Source of the DNA: DATARH01 sp963847345
GTDB lineage: Bacteria; Pseudomonadota; Alphaproteobacteria; ATCC43930; CGMCC-115725
Assembly: GCA_963847345.1 (NCBI GenBank)
Contig: CAWJZU010000026.1
Span: forward strand, 1-64,000
Length of the DNA: 64,000 bases
Direction of reading: 5' to 3'
The notes under the pieces were generated by a model that saw only the letters and a list, made by a program, of their open reading frames with translations, was not told where the DNA came from and did no database searches. This document shows positions 21,379 to 29,736 of the stretch, piece by piece. Numbering within the stretch: the stretch's first letter is position 1; the number at the start of each line of letters is the position of its first letter. Both the position numbers and the translations under genes were made by a program.

Positions 21379-22464
21379 CTATCGCGGCTGCAAATGCGCG
21401 ACTTTCGGCATGACCTCGTTTGCCAGCAGCTCCATCGAGTGCCGCCACGCCGCGGGGTTGTCGCTGTAGTCGAAGCAGAACAGCAACAGGTGGCCGAAGC
21501 CGCCGACCTCGTCGTACATGCGCTCGATCTTCTCGACGACGGTGGAAGGCGAGCCGATCAGCCAGTTGTGGCGGGCGCAGTATTCCGGGGTCACATCGCT
21601 ATCGGCCACCGCTTCGTCGTGCTTCAGATACTGGATGACGCCGACATTCTTCAGCAATGGCAGGAAATACTCGCGCATCATCCGGCCCATCTGCGCCCCG
21701 ACCGACAGGCGCCATGCCTCCTCGTCGGTATCGGCGACAAAGATCTCGCGCACGAGGCGCCAGTCGGCGCGGCTCGGGGTGCGCCCGGTGCGCCGCGCGC
21801 CCTCCTCGACCGAGGCCCAGTGGCTCGCGACATAGGTCTGGTTGAGGTTGAGGCTCATCGGCAGAAAACCGCGCTCGCCGGCGACCTTCAGCGTCTCCGA
21901 CCCGGCGCTGACCCCGGCGACGCCGATCGGCGGATGCGGCTTCTGGAACGGCCGGATATGCGGGATCAGGCTCTCCAGCATCCGGTCGGTGCGCGTCACG
22001 TGCCAGTATTTGCCGGCGTAGTCGAACGGCTCCTCGGCGCTCCACAATTTCAGGATGATGTCGAGCGCCTCGCGGGTCATTTCACGGTGCTGCCCGGTCA
22101 TGCCGTCGACGTTGAACATCGCCCAGTCGCTCGGCAGCCCGCTCGCCGCGACGCCGAAATTGAGCCGCCCCTGCGCCATGTGGTCGAGCATCGCGACGCG
22201 GTGCGCCAGCTCGGCCGGATGGTGATAGGGCAGCAGAAACCCGCCCGGCGCGAGCCGGATGCGGCTCGTCTCCATCAGCGACTGAGCGATCAACAGATCG
22301 GGCGCCGGATGAGGCTCCCACGGCGCGGTGTGATGCTCGCCGATCCACGCTTCGGCAAAGCCGAGTTCGTCGGCCCAGCGCAGCGTCTGCAGGTCCCAGC
22401 GATGGCCATCGCCAAGGCTGCGTTCCGGCGGGTGCGACGGCATCGTGAACAGACCGTATTGCAT
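21379..22464 (-). CDS. LLM-class flavin-dependent monooxygenase, copy 3
   Basis: A 361-residue luciferase-like protein resembling limonene monooxygenase-type members. It starts MQYGLFTMPSHPPERSLGDG. Landmarks are ADELGFAEAWIGEHHTAPWE, QGRLNFGVAASGLPSDW and FQKPHPPIGVAGVSAGSET. It is intact, with GGAGGGACCC directly before ATG 22464. It has no operon partner: decayed DNA lies downstream and a short hypothetical gene is divergent. The expected reaction is flavin-dependent oxygenation of a small organic substrate, identity unknown. Confidence 0.9.
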   Translation of the reverse strand: MQYGLFTMPSHPPERSLGDGHRWDLQTLRWADELGFAEAWIGEHHTAPWEPHPAPDLLIAQSLMETSRIRLAPGGFLLPYHHPAELAHRVAMLDHMAQGRLNFGVAASGLPSDWAMFNVDGMTGQHREMTREALDIILKLWSAEEPFDYAGKYWHVTRTDRMLESLIPHIRPFQKPHPPIGVAGVSAGSETLKVAGERGFLPMSLNLNQTYVASHWASVEEGARRTGRTPSRADWRLVREIFVADTDEEAWRLSVGAQMGRMMREYFLPLLKNVGVIQYLKHDEAVADSDVTPEYCARHNWLIGSPSTVVEKIERMYDEVGGFGHLLLFCFDYSDNPAAWRHSMELLANEVMPKVAHLQPR

Positions 22465-22629
22465 GGGTCCTCCCTGTGCGCCCCCGGAAAAACCCCTGGC
22501 GCGGTAAGCGGTTGAACGATCTCCGAGCTACTCGCGAAACGAGTGCTTGCCCGGTTGCAATGAATCACCTAAATGTACCGCATCGTTACAGCCCGCGACG
22601 GATTGTCGCGCAGCCGTCGGGAGGAAAGA

Positions 22630-22848
22630 ATGAAACAGGTCCCCTCATCCCGGCAAGTGCCCCGCCAAATGATCGAGAACTGGCACTGTCACGAGGAGGC
22701 TACGATCGACCATCTGGTGCGTCTCCTGACAGAGCCGAACTGCCGATACGGCATTTCTCATTCCGCCTTTACCTCGACCGGTCTTCCGATTGAGGACCAG
22801 ATCCGCAAGGCTTGGCGTCCCGACTCAATGGGCCTTGCGATGTTCTAG
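22630..22848 (+). CDS. Hypothetical 72-residue protein
   Basis: Not recognised. ATG 22630 follows a good ribosome site (GGGAGGAAAGA), which is the main support. The product starts MKQVPSSRQVPRQMIENWHC and ends WRPDSMGLAMF, with no signal peptide, membrane segment or low complexity. The central EEATIDHLVRLLTEPNCRYG could form helices. It lies between the divergent LLM copy 3 and holA, and may be a remnant of a longer gene. Confidence 0.4.
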   Translation: MKQVPSSRQVPRQMIENWHCHEEATIDHLVRLLTEPNCRYGISHSAFTSTGLPIEDQIRKAWRPDSMGLAMF

Positions 22849-22858
22849 CAGGCGTCGC

Positions 22859-22903
22859 GCCGCCGTGAAATTGCGACGCTGAAATGCCGCCGTGAAATTG
22901 CCG
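22859..22903 (+). repeat. Duplicated holA start region
   Basis: The 16-mer gccgccgtgaaattgc occurs twice, 26 bp apart; the second contains the GTG start of holA. The first gives a five-codon reading frame (V-K-L-R-R-stop) ending 14 bp before the real start, so it could act as a minimal upstream cistron. The duplication is seen directly; a regulatory role is speculation. Confidence 0.5.
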
Positions 22904-23917
22904 GCGGGGCGCGTCGCGGCGTTTCTGCGGCGGCCTGATCCCGAAATCCGCGCCGTCCTGTTTTTCGGCCCGGACGCCGGGCTGGTGCGCGAGCGCGCCG
23001 ATGCGGTCGCGCGTACTGTCTGCCCCGACCTGCGCGACCCGTTTCGCGTCGCCGATCTGACCGCCGCCGCGGTCGCGGCCGATCCCGCGCGGCTCGCCGA
23101 CGAGGCGGCGCAAATGAGCCTGATGGGGGGACGCCGTGTCATCAGGGTGCGCGAGGCAGGCGACGCGCTGGCCCCGCTTTGCGGGCGGTTTCTCGCGAAC
23201 GGGATCGGCGACGCGCTTGTGGTTTTCGAGGCCGGCGATCTGCCCGGCCGCTCGGCGCTGCGCCGGGTGTTCGATGAGGCGCCGGATGCCCTGGCGATCG
23301 GCTGCTATCCCGACAGCGCGCGCGATCTCGCCGCGGTGATCCGCGAGACCTGCGGGGCGCAGCGGGTGGTGATCAGTCGCGACGCGGTGGATTTTCTTGT
23401 CGATCACCTCGGCGGCGACCGCCTGCTGACCCGCGCCGAACTCGAAAAGCTGACGCTTTATGCCGGCGACGGCGGCCGGATCGGGCTCGACGACGCGCGC
23501 GCGGTCATCGCCGACAGCGCCGCGCTGTCGCTCGACGACGCGCTGCTCGCGGCGGCCGAGGGCGACGCCGCCGCGCTCGATCGCGCCCTGGCGCGTGTTT
23601 TCCAGGAGGGGGAGTTGCCGGTCACGGTCATCCGGGCGCTGCTGCGCCACCTGCAGCGGCTGCACGTGCTCGCCTCGCGGATCGCCGCCGGCGCCTCGAT
23701 CGAGGAGGCCATGCGCACCGCACGCCCGCCAATCTTTTTCAAGGAACAGGATAGCTACCGGCGCCAGCTGCGGCGGTGGAGCGAGCAGCGGCTGCGTGAC
23801 GCGCTGGACCGGGTGGCCGACGCCGAATTCCGCATGAAACAGACCGGCCCCCGCGCCGACACGATCTGCCGCGAGGCGCTGTTCGCGATTGCCGCGATGC
23901 CGAACCAGCGGACCTAG
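22892..23917 (+). CDS. holA: DNA polymerase III delta subunit
   Basis: Clamp-loader subunit that opens the beta sliding clamp during replication, 341 residues as in alphaproteobacteria. It begins at GTG 22892 with KLPAGRVAAFLRRPDPEIRA and AVLFFGPDAGLVRERADAVA, the typical HolA start. It also shows LSLDDALLAAAEGDAAALDR and the C-terminal LRRWSEQRLRDALDRVADAE-like helices. It is intact. In many alphaproteobacteria holA follows leuS and lptE; here neither is present, so the gene has moved or the flanks have been rearranged. The start region is duplicated immediately upstream. Confidence 0.92.
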   Translation: MKLPAGRVAAFLRRPDPEIRAVLFFGPDAGLVRERADAVARTVCPDLRDPFRVADLTAAAVAADPARLADEAAQMSLMGGRRVIRVREAGDALAPLCGRFLANGIGDALVVFEAGDLPGRSALRRVFDEAPDALAIGCYPDSARDLAAVIRETCGAQRVVISRDAVDFLVDHLGGDRLLTRAELEKLTLYAGDGGRIGLDDARAVIADSAALSLDDALLAAAEGDAAALDRALARVFQEGELPVTVIRALLRHLQRLHVLASRIAAGASIEEAMRTARPPIFFKEQDSYRRQLRRWSEQRLRDALDRVADAEFRMKQTGPRADTICREALFAIAAMPNQRT

Positions 23918-24015
23918 AGATGGACACCGCCGGTTCGTTATACAGCAATGCGGTAACAGGACCTCGGTAGACGCGCCAAGGTGGGGCCTGACGGTCGGAG
24001 GGGGAGCAGCACTTT

Positions 24016-25337
24016 ATGGATGCGCAGGATGCGAAGCAGATCGTCGAGGCCGCCCAAGCAGCGTTCGAACTGAAGATTGTCGAGCGCGTACGCAAGACAG
24101 AGGAAGACCTCGCGAATTGGGTCCGCACGGTCGAATCGAAGCTGCAAAGTATGCAACAGATCGCCTGGGCGATAGCCGCAGTTGCCGTCATCTTCGGCAT
24201 CAGCGGTGCCTGGGGCTGGAAACTGCTCTTGGATGCGAAAACGGAGCTCGACACAACCGGGAGACGCGTCACGCAGCTTTCGACCTCTGTCAATAACCTA
24301 GAGCCGATTGCTCGGCTTCATGTCGAACTCCTGCAAAAGACAGGGACTGAGCAACTCGACAAATTCCACGAAGGCGCTAACCGCGAGGCCGATGCGGCGT
24401 ACACTCGTCTTCGAGGCGAAATCTCATCCATTTCTCTGTCGCATGAACTGCAAACGCGCACGCTCAAAATCGTGAATGCGACAGGCCGAACGCTCATTTC
24501 TCTCGGTGCAGGACCTTCAGGTGGCCGAGTTGAAGTCTTCAGCACGACCTCAGGCGAGCAAATCAGCTCCATTGGGTCATTAAGTGATGGTAACGGTGGT
24601 CTATCGCTATCGGATAAGTCCGGGCGCGAATTGTTGCGTGGAATCGCATCAGATAAAGGTGGAGTATTGCAATCTTACAACCTGGAAACCGGAAAGGCCG
24701 TCGCCAGTCTTGGAGTATCAAATGACGGCAACGGTATTTTTTCGCTATCGGAAAAGTCCGGGCGCCCGGCGTTGCGTGGAATCGCATCAGATAAAGGTGG
24801 AGTATTGCAATCCTACAACCTGGAAACCGGAAAGGCCGTCGCAAGTCTTGGAGCATCAAATGACGGCCACGGTATTTTTTTGCTATCGGATAAGTCCGGG
24901 CCCCCGGCGCTGCGTGAGAATCGCGTCAGATAAAGGTGGAGTATTGCAATCTTACAACCTGGAAACCGGAAAGACCACCGCAAGTCTTGGAGTATCAACT
25001 GAGGGCAACGGTATTTTTTGGCTATCGGATAAATCCGGGCGCGAGGCGCTGCGTGGAATCGCGTCAGATAAAGGTGGAATATTGGCATTCTTACAATTTA
25101 GAAACCGGAAAGACCATCGCAAGTCTTGGAGTATCAACTGAGGGAAACGGTATATTTTTGCTATCGGAAAAGTCGGGGCGCCCGGCGCTGCGTGGGGTTG
25201 CGTCAGATAAAGGTGGGTTGTTGGGAGCTTACAATTTAGAAACCGGAAAGACCATCGCAAGTCTTGGAGTATCAACTGTAGATGGTCACGGTGGCTTGTC
25301 GCTGTATGACAAGAGCGGAAATGGGATCCAGCGTTGA
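24016..25337 (+). CDS. Membrane-anchored tandem-repeat protein, two frameshifts within the repeats
   Basis: Corrected length about 440 residues. Residues 1-50 form a charged cytoplasmic helix, 51-73 a single TM segment (AIAAVAVIFGISGAWGWKLL), and 75-135 a probable coiled coil. From about residue 150 the chain is a Gly/Ser-rich repeat. The 46-residue unit contains GIASDKGGVLQSYNLETGK, ASLGVSNDGNGIFSLSEKSG and PALR. The alternating short strands and Gly-Asn turns suggest a beta-solenoid outside the membrane. Extra bases near 24916 and 25085 shift the frame, after which the same repeat continues to a stop at 25337. I do not know the function; surface filament, scaffold or binding roles are possible. 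GC is lower than its neighbours. Confidence 0.65.
24652..25325 (+). repeat. 138-nt tandem repeat array, five units
   Basis: The word gataaaggtgg starts units at 24652, 24790, 24929, 25067 and 25206, giving periods of 138, 139, 138 and 139 bases. The first two units differ at roughly ten positions (about 93% identity). The two 139-base periods each contain one extra base and are where the reading frame breaks. The near identity points to recent unequal recombination or slippage. Confidence 0.88.
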
Positions 25338-25358
25338 ACCGTCAAGACGTAGGGTGTC

Positions 25359-26309
25359 CTAAGGTTCCGCCCGTTGCGTCCGCCGGCGCGTCCTGGTGCG
25401 GCGCAGCGGGTCGAGCGACAGCCGGCCGCCGCGCTCCAGACCAGTGACGATCGCGGTGATCTCTCGGGCGACAGCCTCGCGCGCCAAGGAGGCGCTGCGG
25501 CTGACCCTCACGCCGAGCGCCAGCGTCCGGAAAATTCCCTCCGCGGTCAGCCGGTGCGCCTCGACCAGGCCCGCGGCGCATTCGCGCGCCACCGACGAGT
25601 AGGGCAGGATCGAGGCCGCGACCCCCCGCGTCACCATCAGCCGGATCGTCTCGTGATCGTTGACCTCGATCCCGACCTTCAGCTCGATGCCGCGCCCGGC
25701 GAGCAGCGCGTCCATAGCCGCCCGCAACCCGTCCCCGAGCACCAGCTTCGTGCCGCTCAGCTCAGCCTCGGTAACGACGCCCGACGTCCGGGCGCCCGGT
25801 CGTGTCACCAGCACCATCTCCTCCCGCCCGAGCGCGGTGGATAGGACGAGTCGGCTGCGTGACAGCTCGGACAGCAGCGCGATATCGACGCGGCCGTCGA
25901 TCAGGAATTCCTCGAGCCGGATCATCCCGGCATGCATCACCTTGAGCTCGATGCGCGGAAACTCGGCGCGCATTTCGGCAAACAGGTCGGGCACCAGCAC
26001 CGGGCACAGGGTCGGGGTGACGCCGAGGATGATGCGGCCGCTCGGATGCGCGTCCTGCGTCCGGATTTCGTCGCCGGTGCGTTCGACGTCCCGCAGGATG
26101 CGACTGGCGCCGTCGAGCAGCTTCTGCCCGGCCTCGGTCAGCCGGACACCGCGATTGGCGCGCGTGAACAGCGCCACCCCAAGCTCCTCTTCGAGCCGCT
26201 GGACGTGCCGGGTCAGGGCCGGCTGCGCCAGGTGCAGATGGGCCGCCGCGCGTGTGATGCTGCCCAATTCGGCGACCCGGATGAAATAGGCGAGGCTGCG
26301 CAGTTCCAT
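25359..26309 (-). CDS. LysR-family transcriptional regulator
   Basis: A 316-residue LTTR. The N-terminal winged HTH is MELRSLAYFIRVAELGSITR then AAAHLHLAQPALTRHVQRLE, and the effector domain follows from about residue 90 (GRIILGVTPTLCPVLVPDLF). I take ATG 26309 as start, in the usual MELR position; ATG 26321 would add four residues. The Arg/Thr-rich tail (RRTRTRRRTQRAEP) is unusual for the family. It is divergent from LLM copy 4, which it probably controls, as LTTRs typically regulate the divergent gene. Related effector domains occur in regulators of nitrogen and aromatic metabolism. Confidence 0.9.
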   Translation of the reverse strand: MELRSLAYFIRVAELGSITRAAAHLHLAQPALTRHVQRLEEELGVALFTRANRGVRLTEAGQKLLDGASRILRDVERTGDEIRTQDAHPSGRIILGVTPTLCPVLVPDLFAEMRAEFPRIELKVMHAGMIRLEEFLIDGRVDIALLSELSRSRLVLSTALGREEMVLVTRPGARTSGVVTEAELSGTKLVLGDGLRAAMDALLAGRGIELKVGIEVNDHETIRLMVTRGVAASILPYSSVARECAAGLVEAHRLTAEGIFRTLALGVRVSRSASLAREAVAREITAIVTGLERGGRLSLDPLRRTRTRRRTQRAEP

Positions 26310-26438
26310 GCGCCCGATCATACACGCGTCACTCTGCCATGCCGAGCGGGTATGAGCCGGCGCAATCAATCGGCATTTGCAACGCCCCGGCGGCTAGCCC
26401 TACGCTTACGGGCAGGGAATCCGTCCTACCGAAGTTGT

Positions 26439-26464
26439 GTCATTCCGGCCTTCGCCGGAATGAC
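26439..26464. repeat. Palindromic intergenic repeat
   Basis: Arms gtcattccggc (26439-26449) and gccggaatgac (26454-26464) form an 11-bp stem with a 4-nt loop. Outer cctacc/ggtagg bases extend the symmetry. The same gtcattccgg/ccggaatgac ends occur in the longer element at 37779-37880. It sits between the LysR gene and LLM copy 4, in the space where their promoters should lie. Confidence 0.75.
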
Positions 26465-26499
26465 GGTAGGGGAATGCAGAGCCGGTTAGGGAGCCGTAC

Positions 26500-27532
26500 A
26501 TGGAATTCGGCTGGTATCATGAATTTCACCGGCAGGTGCCGGGGCAGAGCGACGCCGACGCGTTCGAGCAGGGATTTCAGCAGGCCGAGGACGCCGAACG
26601 CTGGGGTCTCGACGTGTTCTGGCTGGCCGAGATCCATCAGCAGGCGCGCCGCTCGGTCTTGAGCGCGCCGCTCAACGTTGCCGGGCAACTCGCCGCGCGC
26701 ACGAAGCGGATCAAGATCGGCACGGCGGTGCACGTATTGCCGCTGAACCATCCGCTGCGGCTCGCCGAGGAGACCGCGACGATCGACCAGACGAGCCGCG
26801 GGCGCCTGCTGCTCGGCGCCGGACGCAGCGGCAATCCGCGCGGCTACGCCGCCTACGGCGTGCCCTATTCGGAGAGCCGCGAGCGCTTCTACGAGACGCT
26901 CGAGATCCTGAAGAAGGCGTGGACCGAGGAGACGTTTTCGCACGACGGCAAATATCACAGCTTCGACAACGCGCGCGCCGTGCCGCGGCCGTATCAGAAG
27001 CCGCACCCGCCGATCCGCATCGCCGGCGCCAGCGAGGACACGTTCCCGATGCTCGGCCGGCTCGGCTATCCGCTGTTCGTGTCGGTGCGAAGTGGCTCGC
27101 TGCCGGGCTTGGCGCCCGATATCAAGGCCTATCGCGACGCCCACCGCGAGGCCGGGAACCCCGGACACGGTGAAGTCTATCTGCGCCTGTCGATGCATGT
27201 CGGCGACACCGACAGACAGGCGCTCGACGAAGGCGAGCCGAGCATCATGGCCGGCTACAAATCGCTGCTCGACCGGCTCGAAGGCTCGCCGAACGCGCGC
27301 CGCCGCGCCGAGGCCGAGGAGGTGCGCACCGCCACCTATGCCGACGTGCTTGCGCGACAAGGTCATCGTCGGCGGCCCGGAGCGCGTCACCGACCGGCTC
27401 AAGGAGCTGGAGGACGTGCTCGGCATCGACGGCATCCTGTTCGAGCTGAATTTCGGCGCCGCGATCCCGGCCGAATTGATGATGAACTCGCTGCGGCTGA
27501 TCTGCGAAAAGGTGATGCCGCGCTTCAAATAG
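26500..27532 (+). CDS. LLM-class flavin-dependent monooxygenase, copy 4, one frameshift
   Basis: About 343 residues of luciferase-family protein. It starts MEFGWYHEFHRQVPGQSDAD. Landmarks are RWGLDVFWLAEIHQQARRSV, RGRLLLGAGRSGNPRGYAAY and YQKPHPPIRIAGASEDTF. One extra base near 27352 interrupts it; the corrected C-terminus reads LRDKVIVGGPERVTDRLKEL to ICEKVMPRFK, ending at 27532. It is divergent from a LysR regulator and followed within 50 bp by an ABM-domain protein, so the two may be co-transcribed. Substrate unknown. Confidence 0.87.
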
Positions 27533-27580
27533 CCGGGCCCCCGTCTCGGCAAACCAAACATGGAAGTGCGGGGGGATGCG

Positions 27581-28295
27581 ATGAGGACCGTTTCGGGAGT
27601 TTTGGCGATGGTCGCGCTGGCAATGATGGCGGCTCCGGCCCAGGCGCAAACACCAGCGCAGATGCCGACGCAGACCGCGATGGCCGACAACGCGCCGCAC
27701 TATGTCGTGACGATCGTCGAAACCGGCGCGCCCGATGCGGCAAAAGCCACCGCGATCTTGCGCGACCTCGCCGCCGCCAGCCGCGGCGAAGCCGGTAATG
27801 CCGGGTACGCCGTGCTGCACGAGCGCGGGCATCCGGGCCGGTTCGCGATTATCGAGACCTGGCGCGACAAGGCGGTGCTGGAACGGCACGATACAGCCGC
27901 GAAAACAGCCGAGCGAAAAGCTGCAACCGCTGCTCGTCGCGCCATCCGACCGGCGCGTCTGCGCTGGGCTCGATGTCGCCGCCCCACAGGGAGACAGTAA
28001 CGCTGCGGGTGTCTACGTCGTCACGCATGTCGACGTCGTCCCGCCGAAAAAGGACGAGGCGATCGTCCTTCTGAACGACCTCGCGAGCGCCAGCCGGAAG
28101 GACGCCGGTGTCAGCCGCTTCGATGTCTGGCAGCAGGCGAGCCGGCCCAATCACAGCTATGTCGTCGAAGCATGGCGCGACGACGCGGCGCGGGACGCGC
28201 ACGTGATGGCCGGCCACACCCGCGCCTACCGTACCAAGCTCCTGCCGCTGGAAGGCTCGCTATACGACGAGCGGATCTACGATCCGGTGCGGTAA
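27581..28295 (+). CDS. Exported protein with two ABM (antibiotic biosynthesis monooxygenase-like) domains, one frameshift
   Basis: A signal peptide (MRTVSGVLAMVALAMMAAPA, cleavage near QAQTP) is followed by two dimeric alpha/beta-barrel ABM domains. The first is HYVVTIVETGAPDAAKATAI with FAIIETWRDKAVLERHD. The second is VYVVTHVDVVPPKKDEAIVL with SYVVEAWRDDAARDAH. A frame change near 27910 lies in the linker; the second half runs to the stop at 28295. ABM domains in cofactor-free monooxygenases act on polyketide- or quinone-like substrates, but many have no known reaction. The location after an LLM monooxygenase supports a shared oxidative pathway. Confidence 0.78.
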
Positions 28296-28298
28296 TCT

Positions 28299-28712
28299 CT
28301 ATTCGACGACAGCGATCATCTCGATCTCGACCATCGCCTCGGGCTGGGCGAGGCCGCTGATCTGGATCGTCGTGCTGGTTGGGCTCGCGACGCCGAAATA
28401 ACGCATGCGCACGTCGCTGTGCTTTGAGAATTCCTGGTAATTGGTGACGAACGTATTGGTCTTGACGACGTTTTCCCAGGTCGCGCCGGCCGCCTTGAGG
28501 CAGAGATCGAGGTTTTTGAAGGTCTGTTCGAGCTGCGCCCGCATGTCGCCGGGGCCGACGATATTTCCGGCCGCATCGCGCGCCAGCTGGCCGGCGATGT
28601 ACACCATTTTCGCCGGGCCGGTGACGGTCACGACATGCGAATAGGCCGGCTTGCCCTGCTGCATGCGGACATTCATGCCTTCGGGCTGCATTCGGTCGAT
28701 TTTGACGGGCAT
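28299..28712 (-). CDS. RidA-family (YjgF/YER057c/UK114) protein
   Basis: A 137-residue RidA-fold protein starting MPVKIDRMQPEGMNV. It shows VVTVTGPAKMVYIAGQLARD, GDMRAQLEQTFKNLDLCLKA and the C-terminal AQPEAMVEIEMIAVV. The arginine that in true RidA binds the imine carboxylate lies in the DVRMRYFG-type region, but this protein looks closer to the broader Rid groups, so enamine/imine deaminase activity is plausible, not certain. GAGGGAG precedes the start. It is convergent with the ABM gene and divergent from a methyltransferase across an 80-bp dyad-rich spacer. Confidence 0.88.
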   Translation of the reverse strand: MPVKIDRMQPEGMNVRMQQGKPAYSHVVTVTGPAKMVYIAGQLARDAAGNIVGPGDMRAQLEQTFKNLDLCLKAAGATWENVVKTNTFVTNYQEFSKHSDVRMRYFGVASPTSTTIQISGLAQPEAMVEIEMIAVVE

Positions 28713-28722
28713 TGCGGCGCTC

Positions 28723-28784
28723 CCTCGCTGGTTTTGGCATCGATGCTGCCATAGCATCGGGGCACGTCAAATCCAACAGCGAGG
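28723..28784. promoter_or_regulatory. Symmetric spacer between divergent ridA-like and methyltransferase genes
   Basis: Nested inverted repeats: outer arms cctcgctg (28723-28730) and cagcgagg (28777-28784), inner arms cgatgct (28741-28747) and agcatcg (28753-28759). The outer arms are the two ribosome sites, so both divergent genes share the same GCGAGG motif. The dyad could bind a shared regulator. Confidence 0.35.
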
Positions 28785-28792
28785 AACAGGCG

Positions 28793-29626
28793 ATGGCAAG
28801 CCCGAACCCGGTCGCGCGTCACTACGGCAGCAGCGGCATCGCCGACCGCGTGCTCGCGGCGCTGCGCGAAGCCAATGGCCCGGACGCGGCAATCACCCCG
28901 GAGGCGCTGGCGCCGATCGACCATTTCCACGGCCGCGGCGTGCTTGCGACCGAGGAATTGGTCGCGCTGCTCAATCCGCAGTCCGGCGAGCGCATCCTCG
29001 ACATCGGCAGCGGGGTCGGCGGGCCGGCGCGCTGGATCGCGGCGAAATGCGGCTGTCATGTGACCGGCGTCGATCTGACCCCGGAATTCTGCGAGGCGGC
29101 GCGGGCGCTCAATGCAGCCTGCGGCATGACCGACCGTGTGACCATTCTGGAAGGCAGCGCGCTCGACCTGCCGGTGCCGGCCGCCGCCTTCGACCGGGCC
29201 TATTCGCAAAACGTCATAATGAACATCCCCGACAAGCCGCGTTTCTATCGCGAGGCGTTTCGCGCGTTGCGGCCGGGCGGCGTTCTGGCCCTGTCCAATC
29301 TTTGCGCGGGCGATGCGGGAGAACCCTATTTCCCGGTCCCCTGGGCAACGACGCGCGATACGAGTTTTCTCACGACCGTCGAACAGACCCGCGTCGATCT
29401 GGAAGCCGTCGGGTTCGAGATCGTCGTCTTCGAGGACAAGACTGAGCAGCAGAGAAACGCCGCGACTCGCGAGCTTGAGCGCCTCCAAGGCGACCCTCCG
29501 CCCCGGCTCACCGCGTATCTGATCATGGGCGAGCGGCTGCGCGAGATGCGTGTCAATTCGGTGCGCAGCCTTGCCGACGACCGCACTCGACCGGTCGAGG
29601 TGCTGGCGAAAAAGCCGGAGCATTAG
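28793..29626 (+). CDS. SAM-dependent methyltransferase (class I, small-molecule type)
   Basis: A 277-residue Rossmann methyltransferase. The SAM motif I is ERILDIGSGVGGPARWIA near residue 65, motif II includes GVDLTPEFCEAARALN, and the post-I acidic segment AFDRAYSQNVIMNIPDK follows. It resembles glycine/sarcosine/dimethylglycine and sterol-type N- or C-methyltransferases in the MNIPDK region, but the acceptor is not identifiable. ATG 28793 has CGAGGAACAG upstream. It is divergent from the RidA-like gene and upstream of the serine operon, with no obvious link to serine synthesis. Confidence 0.85.
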   Translation: MASPNPVARHYGSSGIADRVLAALREANGPDAAITPEALAPIDHFHGRGVLATEELVALLNPQSGERILDIGSGVGGPARWIAAKCGCHVTGVDLTPEFCEAARALNAACGMTDRVTILEGSALDLPVPAAAFDRAYSQNVIMNIPDKPRFYREAFRALRPGGVLALSNLCAGDAGEPYFPVPWATTRDTSFLTTVEQTRVDLEAVGFEIVVFEDKTEQQRNAATRELERLQGDPPPRLTAYLIMGERLREMRVNSVRSLADDRTRPVEVLAKKPEH

Positions 29627-29736
29627 TCGCATGTTGCAGCGCAGCGACGGCCATTGACCGCGATCCCGCGCGGCGCTAAGCGTCCGCCCCTGGAAGCCGG
29701 CCCGAGGCGGGCGGCGGCAACCGAAAGGACGGGGCA

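Noticed and set aside
24652..25325. Regular 138-nt repeat as a CRISPR-like array
   Set aside because: Units are far too long, contiguous without unique spacers, and encode a continuous protein repeat.
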